The notes under the pieces: model-generated
Databases searched by the model: none
Told to the model about the DNA's origin: nothing
Seen by the model: only the letters and a program-made list of their open reading frames with translations
From: Mucilaginibacter sp. KACC 22063
Lineage (GTDB): Bacteria; Bacteroidota; Bacteroidia; Sphingobacteriales; Sphingobacteriaceae
Length of the DNA stretch: 64,000 nt
Direction of reading: 5' to 3'
Assembly (NCBI RefSeq): GCF_028736115.1
Contig: NZ_CP117877.1
Coordinates: 2,294,001-2,358,000, forward strand
Position numbers and translations under genes: made by a program
Part shown: positions 18,635 through 27,200 of the stretch, piece after piece
Numbering within the stretch: the stretch's first letter is position 1
Layout: every line of letters starts with the position of its first letter

Positions 18635-19453
18635 CTATCGATAGTTCGTAATAAACAACCATTTAGTTAAATTGAAGACTTGGTATTCATAAAAGTTGTG
18701 ACCATGTAGACTGTTAACTTCCTTCCACTTATGCTTATCCAGGACAAAATCTGGTAATGGTAGCTTTTCAGTTTCGGCGGCAAGGCAGTAAAAATCTTTC
18801 CTTGTTGGATGATCCGGACTAACGCCGTTTAGGTGCCGGATCATTTTTTTTGAATTGATGAGTGCTTGCGTTAAGCCGATACAATCCTGCAAATGGATCA
18901 AATTTACCGGTGCAAGGCCATTGGGGATATCCTTTTTACCGGAAAGAAATTTTCCCGGCATACGGCCGGGGCCTATAAGTCCGCCAAATCTTAAGATGGT
19001 AACATCAAGCTGCGTCTCGGCTAAAAGCAACTCTTCAGCCGCTAATAATAACTGCGCAGATTCAGTATCAGGATGAGGGGGGCTTTGCTCATTTACAACC
19101 ATGCATGGTTCGCCATAAACACTTACCGAACTGATGAAAATTATTTTTCTTATTGCCGAGGTCTTAATTTTTTTGATCAGAGCCTGTATTTCTAACAGAT
19201 AATTTGCTCTGTTACCCAGGTTAACATTACAGGCGATGATAAGTGTATCACAAGTAAAGAAGTCATCAAGCCCGATAGTGCTATCAAGATTTTGAAGATC
19301 AATCAAAAATGGTTGAATCCCCTGCTGCTGTAACAATGCAAGCTTTTCATACTTAGTCACTGAACCTTTTACCAACCAGCCTTTTCGTAGCAAAGCATTT
19401 GCTAACCCTTGCCCATACCATCCGCAACCTAATATGCTGACCATTTTTTCCAT
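18635..19453 (-). CDS. NAD(P)-binding SDR/epimerase-family protein
   Basis: The 272-residue Rossmann-fold protein resembles the YeeZ-type extended SDRs. The N-terminus MVSILGCGWYGQGLANALLR carries the G-x-G-x2-G nucleotide-binding motif. The extended-SDR features that follow are ISSVSVYGEP (about 108-117), an ILRFGGLIGPGR segment and a C-terminal substrate domain. The usual YxxxK pair is not obvious: the region after VYGEP has no clear lysine, so catalysis may differ or be lost. Members are usually annotated as nucleoside-diphosphate-sugar epimerases without a known substrate. An internal ATG at 19444 is an equally good start. It is a single gene, divergent from the methyltransferase operon. 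Confidence 0.8.
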   Translation of the reverse strand: MEKMVSILGCGWYGQGLANALLRKGWLVKGSVTKYEKLALLQQQGIQPFLIDLQNLDSTIGLDDFFTCDTLIIACNVNLGNRANYLLEIQALIKKIKTSAIRKIIFISSVSVYGEPCMVVNEQSPPHPDTESAQLLLAAEELLLAETQLDVTILRFGGLIGPGRMPGKFLSGKKDIPNGLAPVNLIHLQDCIGLTQALINSKKMIRHLNGVSPDHPTRKDFYCLAAETEKLPLPDFVLDKHKWKEVNSLHGHNFYEYQVFNLTKWLFITNYR

Positions 19454-19671
19454 AAGTACTCACCTCAAATTCTACAGACTAAAGTAACAATGTATGATCG
19501 CACCGGACGAGTGATTTCAAAAAACACTTTGTCATTTAATAGATACTTTATCAAGAGAGCTCATTGCTCCACGCTACAAAGTATGCCGAATCGTTTAATA
19601 ATGCAAGCCGACTTAATCTTTCAACCCTTTGTAACCTTTAAAACTTATCTGCAAAAACGATTTGTAGTTAA

Positions 19672-19827
19672 GTTAAAGATGACTACCTTGCCGCCATACT
19701 TGCACGGGGTGCTTTTGCTGACGAGGTAAAGGCTGAGATAATACCCGATAAACCTGATACGGATAATACCGGCGGAGGGATGCATGGGCTAATCATACTA
19801 TTACAGCAGCTTGCTGTTATTCAATAG
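19672..19827 (+). pseudogene. Possible C-terminal remnant of a small protein
   Basis: A frame with protein-like composition runs from just after the stop at 19669-19671 to TAG 19825-19827. It contains YLAAILARGAFADEVKAEI and ends in GGGMHGLIILLQQLAVIQ. It has no start codon before an ATG at 19783. It could be the end of a gene broken by a frameshift near 19670, or chance. The +1-shifted frame (19490-19729) does not look like coding sequence. I do not recognise a family. Confidence 0.3.
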
Positions 19828-19828
19828 G

Positions 19829-19878
19829 AAAAGCCTTGTTTCTGTCGTTGTATTTATGCGACCGGGAGCAAGGCTTTT
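19829..19878 (+). repeat. Inverted repeat in the leader of the methyltransferase operon
   Basis: AAAAGCCTTG (19829-19838) pairs with CAAGGCTTTT (19869-19878), and inside it GTCG/CGAC can add four pairs. It ends about 17 bases before the first start codon. It could terminate the upstream remnant (T-run on the 3' arm) or be a leader structure controlling the operon. No known riboswitch was recognised. Confidence 0.45.
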
Positions 19879-19895
19879 ACATTTAACACCTATTG

Positions 19896-20618
19896 ATGAT
19901 GGAAATCAGACAAAACGGCGATTTTGGTCTTATGACCCGGCAGCTAACCAACTGGCAGGGACGTAAAGAATGGTTTTTCAACCGCGAACACACAGATACT
20001 TATGAGCAATGGTACGAAGGGCGTTACAAGCGCGCCGAAGTGTGGCAAAAGAAAGTAATGGCGCAACTGCTGGGCAAGGATCCCCGCATAAAAGAATTGC
20101 TGGAATTTGGCTGCGGCACTACCCGCTTTACAAGATGGTGGCACGAAATAGGTATAGACGCAACCGGAGGAGATCTTTCTCCCTTTATGCTGGGACAGGC
20201 CGTTCACTTATTTAAAGGGGACCTGGTGAATGCCGACTCTCACTTTATGCCCTTTAAAGATCATACTTTTGATGCAGTAGCCTTTATTACCACTTTTGAA
20301 TACTATCGCGATCCGGTACAGGTGATCCGCGAGGCTGCACGGGTTGGGCGGCATGGTATTGCGTTTGGCATGATGAACCGCAACTCGCCAAAAGTGCTGC
20401 GCAGGCGTGTACAGCAACTCTTCGGGAAAAATCCGTTCTATGTAACGGCAACCTTCTATACGCCGAAATTATTGATCGAAAAGATTGAAGAGGCACTGCA
20501 AGGGCGCTCTTATAGCCTGGAGTGGACTTGTACAGGTTTGCCCGAATGGTTCCCCGTTCAGCAATGGAGCGTACCGGTAGGCGATTTCTTTGGGTTGTAT
20601 GTCAAATTCAGTGATTAA
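19896..20618 (+). CDS. Class I SAM-dependent methyltransferase
   Basis: About 240 residues from ATG 19896 (ATG 19899 is equally possible; TTG 19893 is unlikely). The SAM-binding motif I is LLEFGCGTTRFTRWW (about 65-79), motif II is GGDLSPFM and the motif IV/post-motif region is FKDHTFDAVAFITTFEYYRD (about 125-144). The shape is that of a UbiE/Methyltransf_11 enzyme. The N-terminal 40 residues (RKEWFFNREHTDTYEQWYEG) are aromatic-rich and probably bind substrate. It leads a four-gene operon with an AIR-synthase-like protein, a ThiE-like protein and a Trm112-like protein. Trm112 is known in eukaryotes and archaea as an activator of methyltransferases, so the last gene may encode its partner. Substrate unknown. 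Confidence 0.85.
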   Translation: MMEIRQNGDFGLMTRQLTNWQGRKEWFFNREHTDTYEQWYEGRYKRAEVWQKKVMAQLLGKDPRIKELLEFGCGTTRFTRWWHEIGIDATGGDLSPFMLGQAVHLFKGDLVNADSHFMPFKDHTFDAVAFITTFEYYRDPVQVIREAARVGRHGIAFGMMNRNSPKVLRRRVQQLFGKNPFYVTATFYTPKLLIEKIEEALQGRSYSLEWTCTGLPEWFPVQQWSVPVGDFFGLYVKFSD

Positions 20619-20628
20619 GTTACCGGCT

Positions 20629-21672
20629 ATGTCAGCAACATCTGGAAAGATTTCGGGCGGCGGTTTTGACGAAGTCATACTGCCGCGGTTGGGGCACCCA
20701 CGCCATAACGTAAAACGGGGAGCAGCATTTGGTGTAGATGTATCATTGATAGATATTGGCGGTGGCCAGGGATTAGCCTTAACGAGCGATCCGCTGTCAT
20801 TGATTCCCACTCTGGGTTTGGCAGAATCGGCATGGCTTTCGGTACATTTAATGGCCAATGACATGGCCACTACCGGTTTTTCGCCCATGTATGCCCAGAT
20901 GGTGCTCAACCTGCCTGTTAGTTTAAGTAAAGAAGACTTTACCCGTTACTGGGATTACATCCATCAGTATTGTGACGCTATTGGTGTTGCTATCACGGGC
21001 GGGCATACCGGGAGCATTGAGGAGCAAAACTCCACCATTGCTGGCGGCGGTACCATGTTACTGACGGCGCCGATTAATGATATTTTACTGAGCAGCAACG
21101 CAAGGCAGGGTGATGTGATCATTGTGACCAAGGAATGCGCACTTTCTTCAGCTGCCATACTGGCAATGAGTTTTCCGGAAACAGTGAAGAATAAACTTGG
21201 CAATGAAATCTACAACAAGGCATGTGCGTTGTTCTATGAAACCTCTTCCTTGCCAGACGCCCTTGCCGCTGCAACTACAAAGCAAGTGACGGCCATGCAT
21301 GACGTAACAGAAGGCGGGGTTTTGGGTGCCGTTTATGAAATGGCTATTGCTTCCGGTTTAGGCGTGCGTGTGCAAAATGATCTTTTACCATTGGGTGATG
21401 CACAGCAGCAAATAACCGAACTGTTTGGCATCGATGCACGTTTTTGTATAGGTGCCGGGGCTATGGTGATGGCGGTGAATCCTGATGGTGTACAATCGGT
21501 ATTAGCCTGCCTGGCAAAAAATAACATTAAAGCTACGGTGATCGGGGAGTTTGCAGATAAGCAAAGCGGCTACATCCTGGTTAAGGATGGCAAAGAAGAA
21601 AACATGCCTTATTTTGAACGTGATCCCTACTGGGCAGCATTTTTTAACGCCCTTAAACGCAGCTGGAAATGA
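20629..21672 (+). CDS. AIR synthase-superfamily protein (HypE/ThiL/PurM-like)
   Basis: Read from ATG 20629 (347 residues; MSATSGKISGGGFDEVILP), 10 bases after the methyltransferase stop. ATG 20599 would overlap that gene by 20 bases. It has the N-terminal AIRS domain (GVDVSLIDIGGG, LALTSDPLS, HLMANDMATTGFSP, GGHTGS) and the C-terminal AIRS_C domain (QGDVIIVTKECA, MHDVTEGGVLGAVYEMA, GEF). The superfamily uses ATP to activate a carbonyl or amide oxygen. It is nearest to HypE in layout, but HypE's C-terminal cysteine is absent (it ends NALKRSWK) and no hydrogenase genes are nearby, so it is probably not hydrogenase maturation. It overlaps the next gene by 4 bases (ATGA). Confidence 0.8.
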   Translation: MSATSGKISGGGFDEVILPRLGHPRHNVKRGAAFGVDVSLIDIGGGQGLALTSDPLSLIPTLGLAESAWLSVHLMANDMATTGFSPMYAQMVLNLPVSLSKEDFTRYWDYIHQYCDAIGVAITGGHTGSIEEQNSTIAGGGTMLLTAPINDILLSSNARQGDVIIVTKECALSSAAILAMSFPETVKNKLGNEIYNKACALFYETSSLPDALAAATTKQVTAMHDVTEGGVLGAVYEMAIASGLGVRVQNDLLPLGDAQQQITELFGIDARFCIGAGAMVMAVNPDGVQSVLACLAKNNIKATVIGEFADKQSGYILVKDGKEENMPYFERDPYWAAFFNALKRSWK

Positions 21673-22307
21673 GTAATAAACAGATGATAACAGGTGGTGT
21701 GTACCTGGTTATTGATCCAGGTATGGAAAGTTCATTGCTGTTATCTAAGCTGTCCGACGCATTAAAGGGAGGCTTACAGGCTGTGCAAATTTGGGATCAT
21801 TGGCTTACTGGTGCTGATAAAAAACTCTTTATTCATGCTGTTGCCAAGCTTTGCAGCGTTTACAATGTGCCATTATTAATAGATAATAATTGGCAATTGA
21901 TGATGGAATCACCGGAACTGGACGGTGTTCACTTTGATGGTATCCCGGAAGACTACGATCTGATTCGAAATAAAGTTGAAAAGGATTTCATAGCCGGAAT
22001 TACCTGTTCGGGCGACCTGGACATCGTAAAGTGGGCTAATGAAAAACGCCTGAATTATGTATCCTTTTGTGCGATGTTTCCATCACCGTCTGCCGGTAGC
22101 TGCGATATTGTAATGCCTTCGACAGTAAGGCAGGCAAAAACCATGACTGATCTGCCTTTATTTGTATCAGGCGGCATCACGCCTGAAAACACCGCTGATC
22201 TGCGGAAACTGATCACTTTTGATGGCGTAGCTGTGATCTCTGGTATCATGACTGCGGATGACCCTTATCTAAAAGTTAAACAATACAAAAATGCCTTAAC
22301 CGGCTAA
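21669..22307 (+). CDS. ThiE-like TIM-barrel protein, probably not a true thiamine phosphate synthase
   Basis: The 212-residue protein has the ThiE/TenI fold: VYLVIDPG at strand 1, GLQAVQIWDHW where ThiE has QlRxK, LLIDNNWQL where ThiE has INDR, DGVHFDG, GITCSGD, a phosphate-binding glycine segment (VSGGITPEN) and VAVISGIM. Residues that bind the pyrimidine diphosphate in ThiE are changed: the RxK is lost, the ND pair becomes DNN, and the PTxTK loop becomes PSPSAGS. A TenI-like isomerase or a new activity is more likely than thiamine synthesis, although automated annotation would say thiamine phosphate synthase. It is translationally coupled to the AIRS gene and 11 bases ahead of the Trm112-like gene. 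Confidence 0.8.
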   Translation: MSNKQMITGGVYLVIDPGMESSLLLSKLSDALKGGLQAVQIWDHWLTGADKKLFIHAVAKLCSVYNVPLLIDNNWQLMMESPELDGVHFDGIPEDYDLIRNKVEKDFIAGITCSGDLDIVKWANEKRLNYVSFCAMFPSPSAGSCDIVMPSTVRQAKTMTDLPLFVSGGITPENTADLRKLITFDGVAVISGIMTADDPYLKVKQYKNALTG

Positions 22308-22318
22308 ATAGACTTTCA

Positions 22319-22576
22319 ATGAAATTAACAACCATCGCTAAATTATGCTGCCCATTTGATAAGCATAACCTGCAACTGAAAACATTAGCGCACGATGTGG
22401 AACAAAATGTAATAGACGGCATATTGACCTGTACCGAGTGTAAAAGGAATTATCCGATTATTTATGGTGTGCCGATAATGGCCCCGGACGAATACCGCCA
22501 GATAGCCCTGGAACAGCTCGTCATAGATCGGTGGAAGATAGCTTATGGCATAGAGCCGTTAAAGTTACTACCCTAA
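22319..22576 (+). CDS. Trm112-like small zinc-binding protein
   Basis: This 85-residue protein fits the Trm112/YcaR family. The N-terminal metal knuckle is LCCPFDKHNL, the second is LTCTECKRNYPI, and the diagnostic ending is YPIIYGVPIM (compare YPIRDGIPV in YcaR). The first pair of ligands appears altered, with Cys plus His rather than CPxC. Trm112 proteins bind and stabilise class I methyltransferases in eukaryotes and archaea; bacterial members are little studied. It is the last gene of the operon whose first gene is a methyltransferase. A terminator-like hairpin follows at 22615. Confidence 0.8.
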   Translation: MKLTTIAKLCCPFDKHNLQLKTLAHDVEQNVIDGILTCTECKRNYPIIYGVPIMAPDEYRQIALEQLVIDRWKIAYGIEPLKLLP

Positions 22577-22614
22577 AGGCCTGTAGTTAAGGTTATGGTT
22601 GCCATAAATAAAAA

Positions 22615-22654
22615 TGCCACAAGCCGGTATGCAGATGCATACCGGCTTGTGGCA
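22615..22654. terminator. 19-bp perfect hairpin between convergent genes
   Basis: TGCCACAAGCCGGTATGCA is followed by GA and its exact reverse complement. On the minus strand it is followed by a T-rich stretch, so it fits a terminator for the GH30 gene and probably serves both sides. Confidence 0.75.
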
Positions 22655-22675
22655 AAGCAATATTAGATAACTAAA

Positions 22676-23902
22676 TTAATATTGATGAAAGGTGGTGATA
22701 CTTTGCGGAGGTAGGGTATAGGTAAAAGCATTATTAGTTACAGCAACACCGGTTAAATTAGCCATATTTTGGGTGCTGGATGTTTGGGTAACATTCATTG
22801 ATGTTAAGCCGGTAATGTTTTGAAAGTTAAATGCCTGGTTAACTGCCGTGGTGCCCATGTTAATTGCTACTACCACAATTCCGCCATTTCTGTAAGCAGT
22901 TACATATACATTTGAACTTGGATTGTAAGTTGCTGAGATATGCGACTTACCGGGCCGCACAAATTTGGCAAACTGCCCCATGGTATACCCGTTTTTAAAA
23001 ATTGTACCATCGTTATTTACCAGGTTAACGTTAGTATCAGTGTCATTAACCCACCACCAGAAATAGGCACTCATCTGGCTGTTCACACAGTCGCTGATGT
23101 TTTTCGCAATATTTAAGCAGGCAGTAATATCATTTTGTCCGTTGATGTAGTATTCTGTCATCCAAACGTGTTTGCCTTTATTAAGTGCATTTTGGTGTAC
23201 ATACAATCCCGATCCATAAATATGGCCGCCAACAAAGGTTACCTTATTCACAGCATCGGCATCGTTTAAAACAGGATCTGAATAGTTGTCATCGAAATGG
23301 AAAGATTCCGGCATTACGATTGGCTTTCCGATGGTTGCCGAGTTATTTTTAACGAAAGTTAATATCTGTGCCGGTGTCCATGCAACCGAACCAATATCTG
23401 GCTCATTTTGAAAAGATACATAGTCAATACCTATTGTATTGGCCGCCTGATTTAAATAACTGGCGTAGTTACTGTAATATTGGGGTAGCAGGTACCCACC
23501 GGTACTTTTGCCGTTACTGGTCCATGCTACCGGTGGCGACCATTCTGATCCTAAAACTTTTAACCCGGCAGCGTGGGCAGCGGCTGCGTTCGCCGTTTCG
23601 TCTCCCCAGTTAGCACTGTTCTGGTCAACACGGACTCTTAATAATGACATGCCCAGTGTGTTGTAAAGCGCATTATTTTTCGCAGCACTCAACTTACCGC
23701 ACCAGGCGCTCGAAAATCCGATGCCATCCATAGTCTGGTAAACTGTTCCTCCGTCAATAAGCGCTGTACTGTTTGTTGCGGCTACCTGTAATGATTTGTT
23801 AGCCAAAGCCGACTGTTGTGGCGTGGGTTCCTGCACCTGATTTTTAGTGCAACTTGCCAACACCATTAATGGTGCCAGTAAAGCAGATAACTTTTTTTTC
23901 AT
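22676..23902 (-). CDS. GH30-family glycoside hydrolase, surface or periplasmic lipoprotein
   Basis: The 408-residue protein has lipobox VLASC (lipidated Cys18). A (beta/alpha)8 barrel starts at QTMDGIGFSSAWCGKL. The acid/base is Glu167 in SFQNEPD and the nucleophile is Glu250 in WMTEYY. The C-terminal beta-sandwich (about 320-408) begins GQFAKFVRPG. The layout resembles GH30 subfamily 8 glucuronoxylanases. However, the beta8-alpha8 loop reads WWWVNDTDTNVNLV and lacks the arginine that subfamily 8 enzymes use to grip glucuronate side chains, so specificity may differ (plain xylan or another beta-glycan). It lies at the edge of a SusCD/HTCS/GH5 locus. Confidence 0.88.
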   Translation of the reverse strand: MKKKLSALLAPLMVLASCTKNQVQEPTPQQSALANKSLQVAATNSTALIDGGTVYQTMDGIGFSSAWCGKLSAAKNNALYNTLGMSLLRVRVDQNSANWGDETANAAAAHAAGLKVLGSEWSPPVAWTSNGKSTGGYLLPQYYSNYASYLNQAANTIGIDYVSFQNEPDIGSVAWTPAQILTFVKNNSATIGKPIVMPESFHFDDNYSDPVLNDADAVNKVTFVGGHIYGSGLYVHQNALNKGKHVWMTEYYINGQNDITACLNIAKNISDCVNSQMSAYFWWWVNDTDTNVNLVNNDGTIFKNGYTMGQFAKFVRPGKSHISATYNPSSNVYVTAYRNGGIVVVAINMGTTAVNQAFNFQNITGLTSMNVTQTSSTQNMANLTGVAVTNNAFTYTLPPQSITTFHQY

Positions 23903-24280
23903 AGAAGGGGTATATTAAGTTAAACATAGTATGTCAGTACACTTGGCGGTTATACATCAATGTGTTTAAATCAACTGCACTTATTTCAGCGTGAGATCCG
24001 ATCGGCAAGCTATAAACGTATAAAGCTATTTCGCGGATCAGCAAGCTAATCTGAGTACATCAAAAGGGTATGCGAAAATATCTTTAAGTATGGGGAGAGT
24101 ATGCCACTATTTACCAAAAAGGTAGTACAAATGATAAATGGATACAAAAGGGTATTGCTTTAATCATAAAGCAAATTAAAGCTTATATATTAAATGTATT
24201 TCTTTTTAGTGTGTTATATTATTTTAATATTTAAGTTAAAACATATGCTAGGGTGCTGCAAAAATGTTATTTATAATAAG
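23903..24280. other. Intergenic region upstream of GH30 with repeated CAAAAGGGTAT motif
   Basis: 378 bases, very AT-rich near 24180-24260. CAAAAGGGTAT occurs twice (24061-24071 and 24145-24155), and a similar CAAAAAGGTAG with an inverted TACC...GGTA lies at about 24112-24125. On the GH30 coding strand these read ATACCCTTTTG and resemble the CCCCTTTT elements upstream of the GH5 and SusC genes. They may be operator sites. Confidence 0.4.
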
Positions 24281-27200
24281 TTAGGAGTTAGTTTTTCCCT
24301 TTTCACTCACATGATTTGCCATCTCACTTTTAAAGTTTTTGCGATACTTTTTAATGTATTCTGATGGCTTTAAGTCAAACACCTTCTTAAATTGCTCCCT
24401 GAAATATTTAATATCTTTTATACCTACTGCATAAGCTGTTTCATAAATATTTAAGTCGCTGTGTACAAAAAGTTGTGCCGCCTTTCGTAACCTGATCGAT
24501 CTGATGAAGCTGTTAGCAGGTTGCCCCGAGATCATCTTAATTTTTTTATAGATTCCGGAATAGGACATGTTTAACTCCGATGCTAATGTTTGAAGGTTAA
24601 AAGCAGGGTCTGTGATATGTTCTTCAACAATCTGTATACAAGATTCCAGGAAACGTTTGTATTCGATAGAGATATTTTGGGGATTATTGTTCAGCGTAAT
24701 TTCATTATAAAAATATTGCTGTAAGGTGTTCCTGCTTTTAAGAAGCCCTGTAACTCTTGCTTTCAGTATGTCTTTATCAAAAGGTTTACTAATATAATCG
24801 TCCGCACCGCCCTCAATACCTTTCAGTTTTATTTCGTTTGATGCACTTGCTGTTAAAAGAATTACCGGGACATGCGCGGTCGCCATATTCCCTTTAAGTG
24901 CAGCGCATACTTCTATACCTGTTATTCCATCCATCATCACATCACAAATAACAATGTCAGGCCAGTGTTTATTTGCTTTTTTTATTCCATCTTCGCCATT
25001 TGAGGCTTCAAGAACTTGATATTCAGATTGGAAAGTCTGGCGCAGATAATCTCTTATATCCTGGTTGTCGTCAATAATCAATAGTGTCTTCAGCTCAGAA
25101 ATAGCCGGTTCGTCAGCCGTGTTTTTTATTGGCTTTTGGTTGTCAGTATTAATTTCGCTGTCGAGCAGTTCTTTTAAAAATCCTGATGTAGGGGCATGCT
25201 GATTAAGTATAAGCTGCCCATTCAGATGTGATTGCCCTTTTTGTAATGTAACGGTGAAGGTTGTTCCTTTTCCGGGCTCGCTATGATAGGTTACCATTCC
25301 CTTCTGCCGCTCTATGAAATTTTTGACCAGATATAACCCGATACCAAACCCCTGAGTATAAACGCCTGACGGTTCTGATACCTGGTAAAAACGGTCGAAA
25401 AGTTTATCACCTATGTCTGCCGAAATTCCCGGGCCGGTGTCTTCTACGGTTATAGATACGCTTTCTTCAGATTCTTCCGCCCGGATACTGATCTTGCCAT
25501 GTTTAGGAGTAAACTTAATGGCATTTGAGAGCAAATTAAACACTACGATCTCTGTTTTTTCACGGTCTGCAAAGATGTTTAAACAATCTGCTGACGTGGT
25601 AAACGTAAGCTCGATATGTTTGCGCTTTGCCTCGTGTGCAAAGCATAAGTAAACATCATTACAAAGTTCAACAATGTTTACCTGGCTTATCCTAAGCTGA
25701 TCTGATGCCGATTCTGCCTTTTTAAAAAGAAGCAGCTGATCTACCAGACCTAATAACCGGCGCGCATTTCTGTAAACAATATTAAGTTCAGAGGCGTTTA
25801 TTTCCTTTTTGTCATTACTTAATAGCTCCTTAACAGGGTTGATAATCAATGTTAACGGAGTTCTGAACTCATGCGAAATGTTGGTAAAAAAAGCAAGTTT
25901 CCTTTCACTGAGCTCCTTTTCCTTTTCGCTTTCATAGTGTGCAATTTGTATCTCATACTTCAACTTAGCCTGGCGGTCTTTATATAAAAGATACAGATAA
26001 ATCAGGCCTGCAAGTATAATTGCGTAAATAGAGTAGGCCCACCAGGTGCGGTACCAGGGTGGGGATATAATGATGGTTAGTCGCCTGGGGTTCAAGTTCC
26101 ATACACCGTCATTGTTACTGGCCACTACATTAAAAATATAAGTGCCTGGGTTTAAGTTGGTATAGGTAACCCTGCGTTGGTTGTTGTTTGAGATCCATTT
26201 TTGGTCAAAACCTTCCAGTTTATACCGGTAAGCATTTTTCTCTGAATGCGTAAAATTAAGCGCGACAAATTCAATAGAAAATACATTTTGGTCGTGCGTA
26301 AGAAATGCCGTGTCAGCTACACCGATTGGCTTTTTTAACGGAGAACTGTCGCCAGGCTTTACAGACTTATTAAATACCTGAAAATCGGTAAAATATATTT
26401 TAGGGATGTTGGTATTCAGATTGATTTTTGCCGGATCGAAAATTACCATCCCCTCATTACTACCTAAATAGATCTGCCCATCTTTTGATTTGCAGATAAT
26501 GGTGTGAGAAAAAACGCCATCGCCCTCGTCGAAATTAGTAACCGTTGATGTTTGAGGTGTAAACTTTGATATGCCGATAGCAGAGTTAATCCATAAATTT
26601 CCGGCATTGTCTTCAACAATATTATTAAAAACGTTACTTGCGAACCCGTTTTTACGCGAGTAGGTAATAAAAGAATCACTTTCAGGAATGTACCTGTTAA
26701 GGCCGTCGGCCGTGCATACCCAGATATTATTTTTACTGTCCTCAAATACGCAGTGAACAATGTTGTTGCTCAGGCTGCCCGGTACCTTATCGTTATAACT
26801 ATAGTGGTGAAATATACCGGTTGTAGGATCAAAGCGATCTACCCCGTTACCGCTTGTACCAATCCATACATTGCCCTTTTTATCTTTTGCAAGATTGTAG
26901 ACGTGGTTACTGGCAATAGAACCGGGATTCTTTTCGTCATTATAATAATGTTTAAACTGTTGTTTATTCTCGTCAAAGATTTTTAGCCCGGCATCTGTGG
27001 CAAGCCAGTATTCATGTGGTTTTACTTCCAGAACGTCCCTAAATACGTCTTCATTAAAAAAAGCACCCAATGCAGAATGGTGGGAGTGATGTATAAAACG
27101 GTTGTTCCCGCTATTAAATTTGTCGAACCCGTTTTCAGTTGCAGCCCATAACGTGCCTTCGTGATCTAAGTAAATTTTGCCAACCTGGTTGCTACTGATA

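Noticed and set aside
19490..19729. 79-codon plus-strand open frame before the methyltransferase
   Set aside because: The composition is not protein-like and it overlaps the better-looking frame at 19672-19827 out of frame.
20629..22307. Reading the operon as thiamine biosynthesis or hydrogenase maturation
   Set aside because: The ThiE-like protein lacks the substrate-binding residues, the HypE-like protein lacks the terminal cysteine, and no thi or hyp/hydrogenase genes are nearby.
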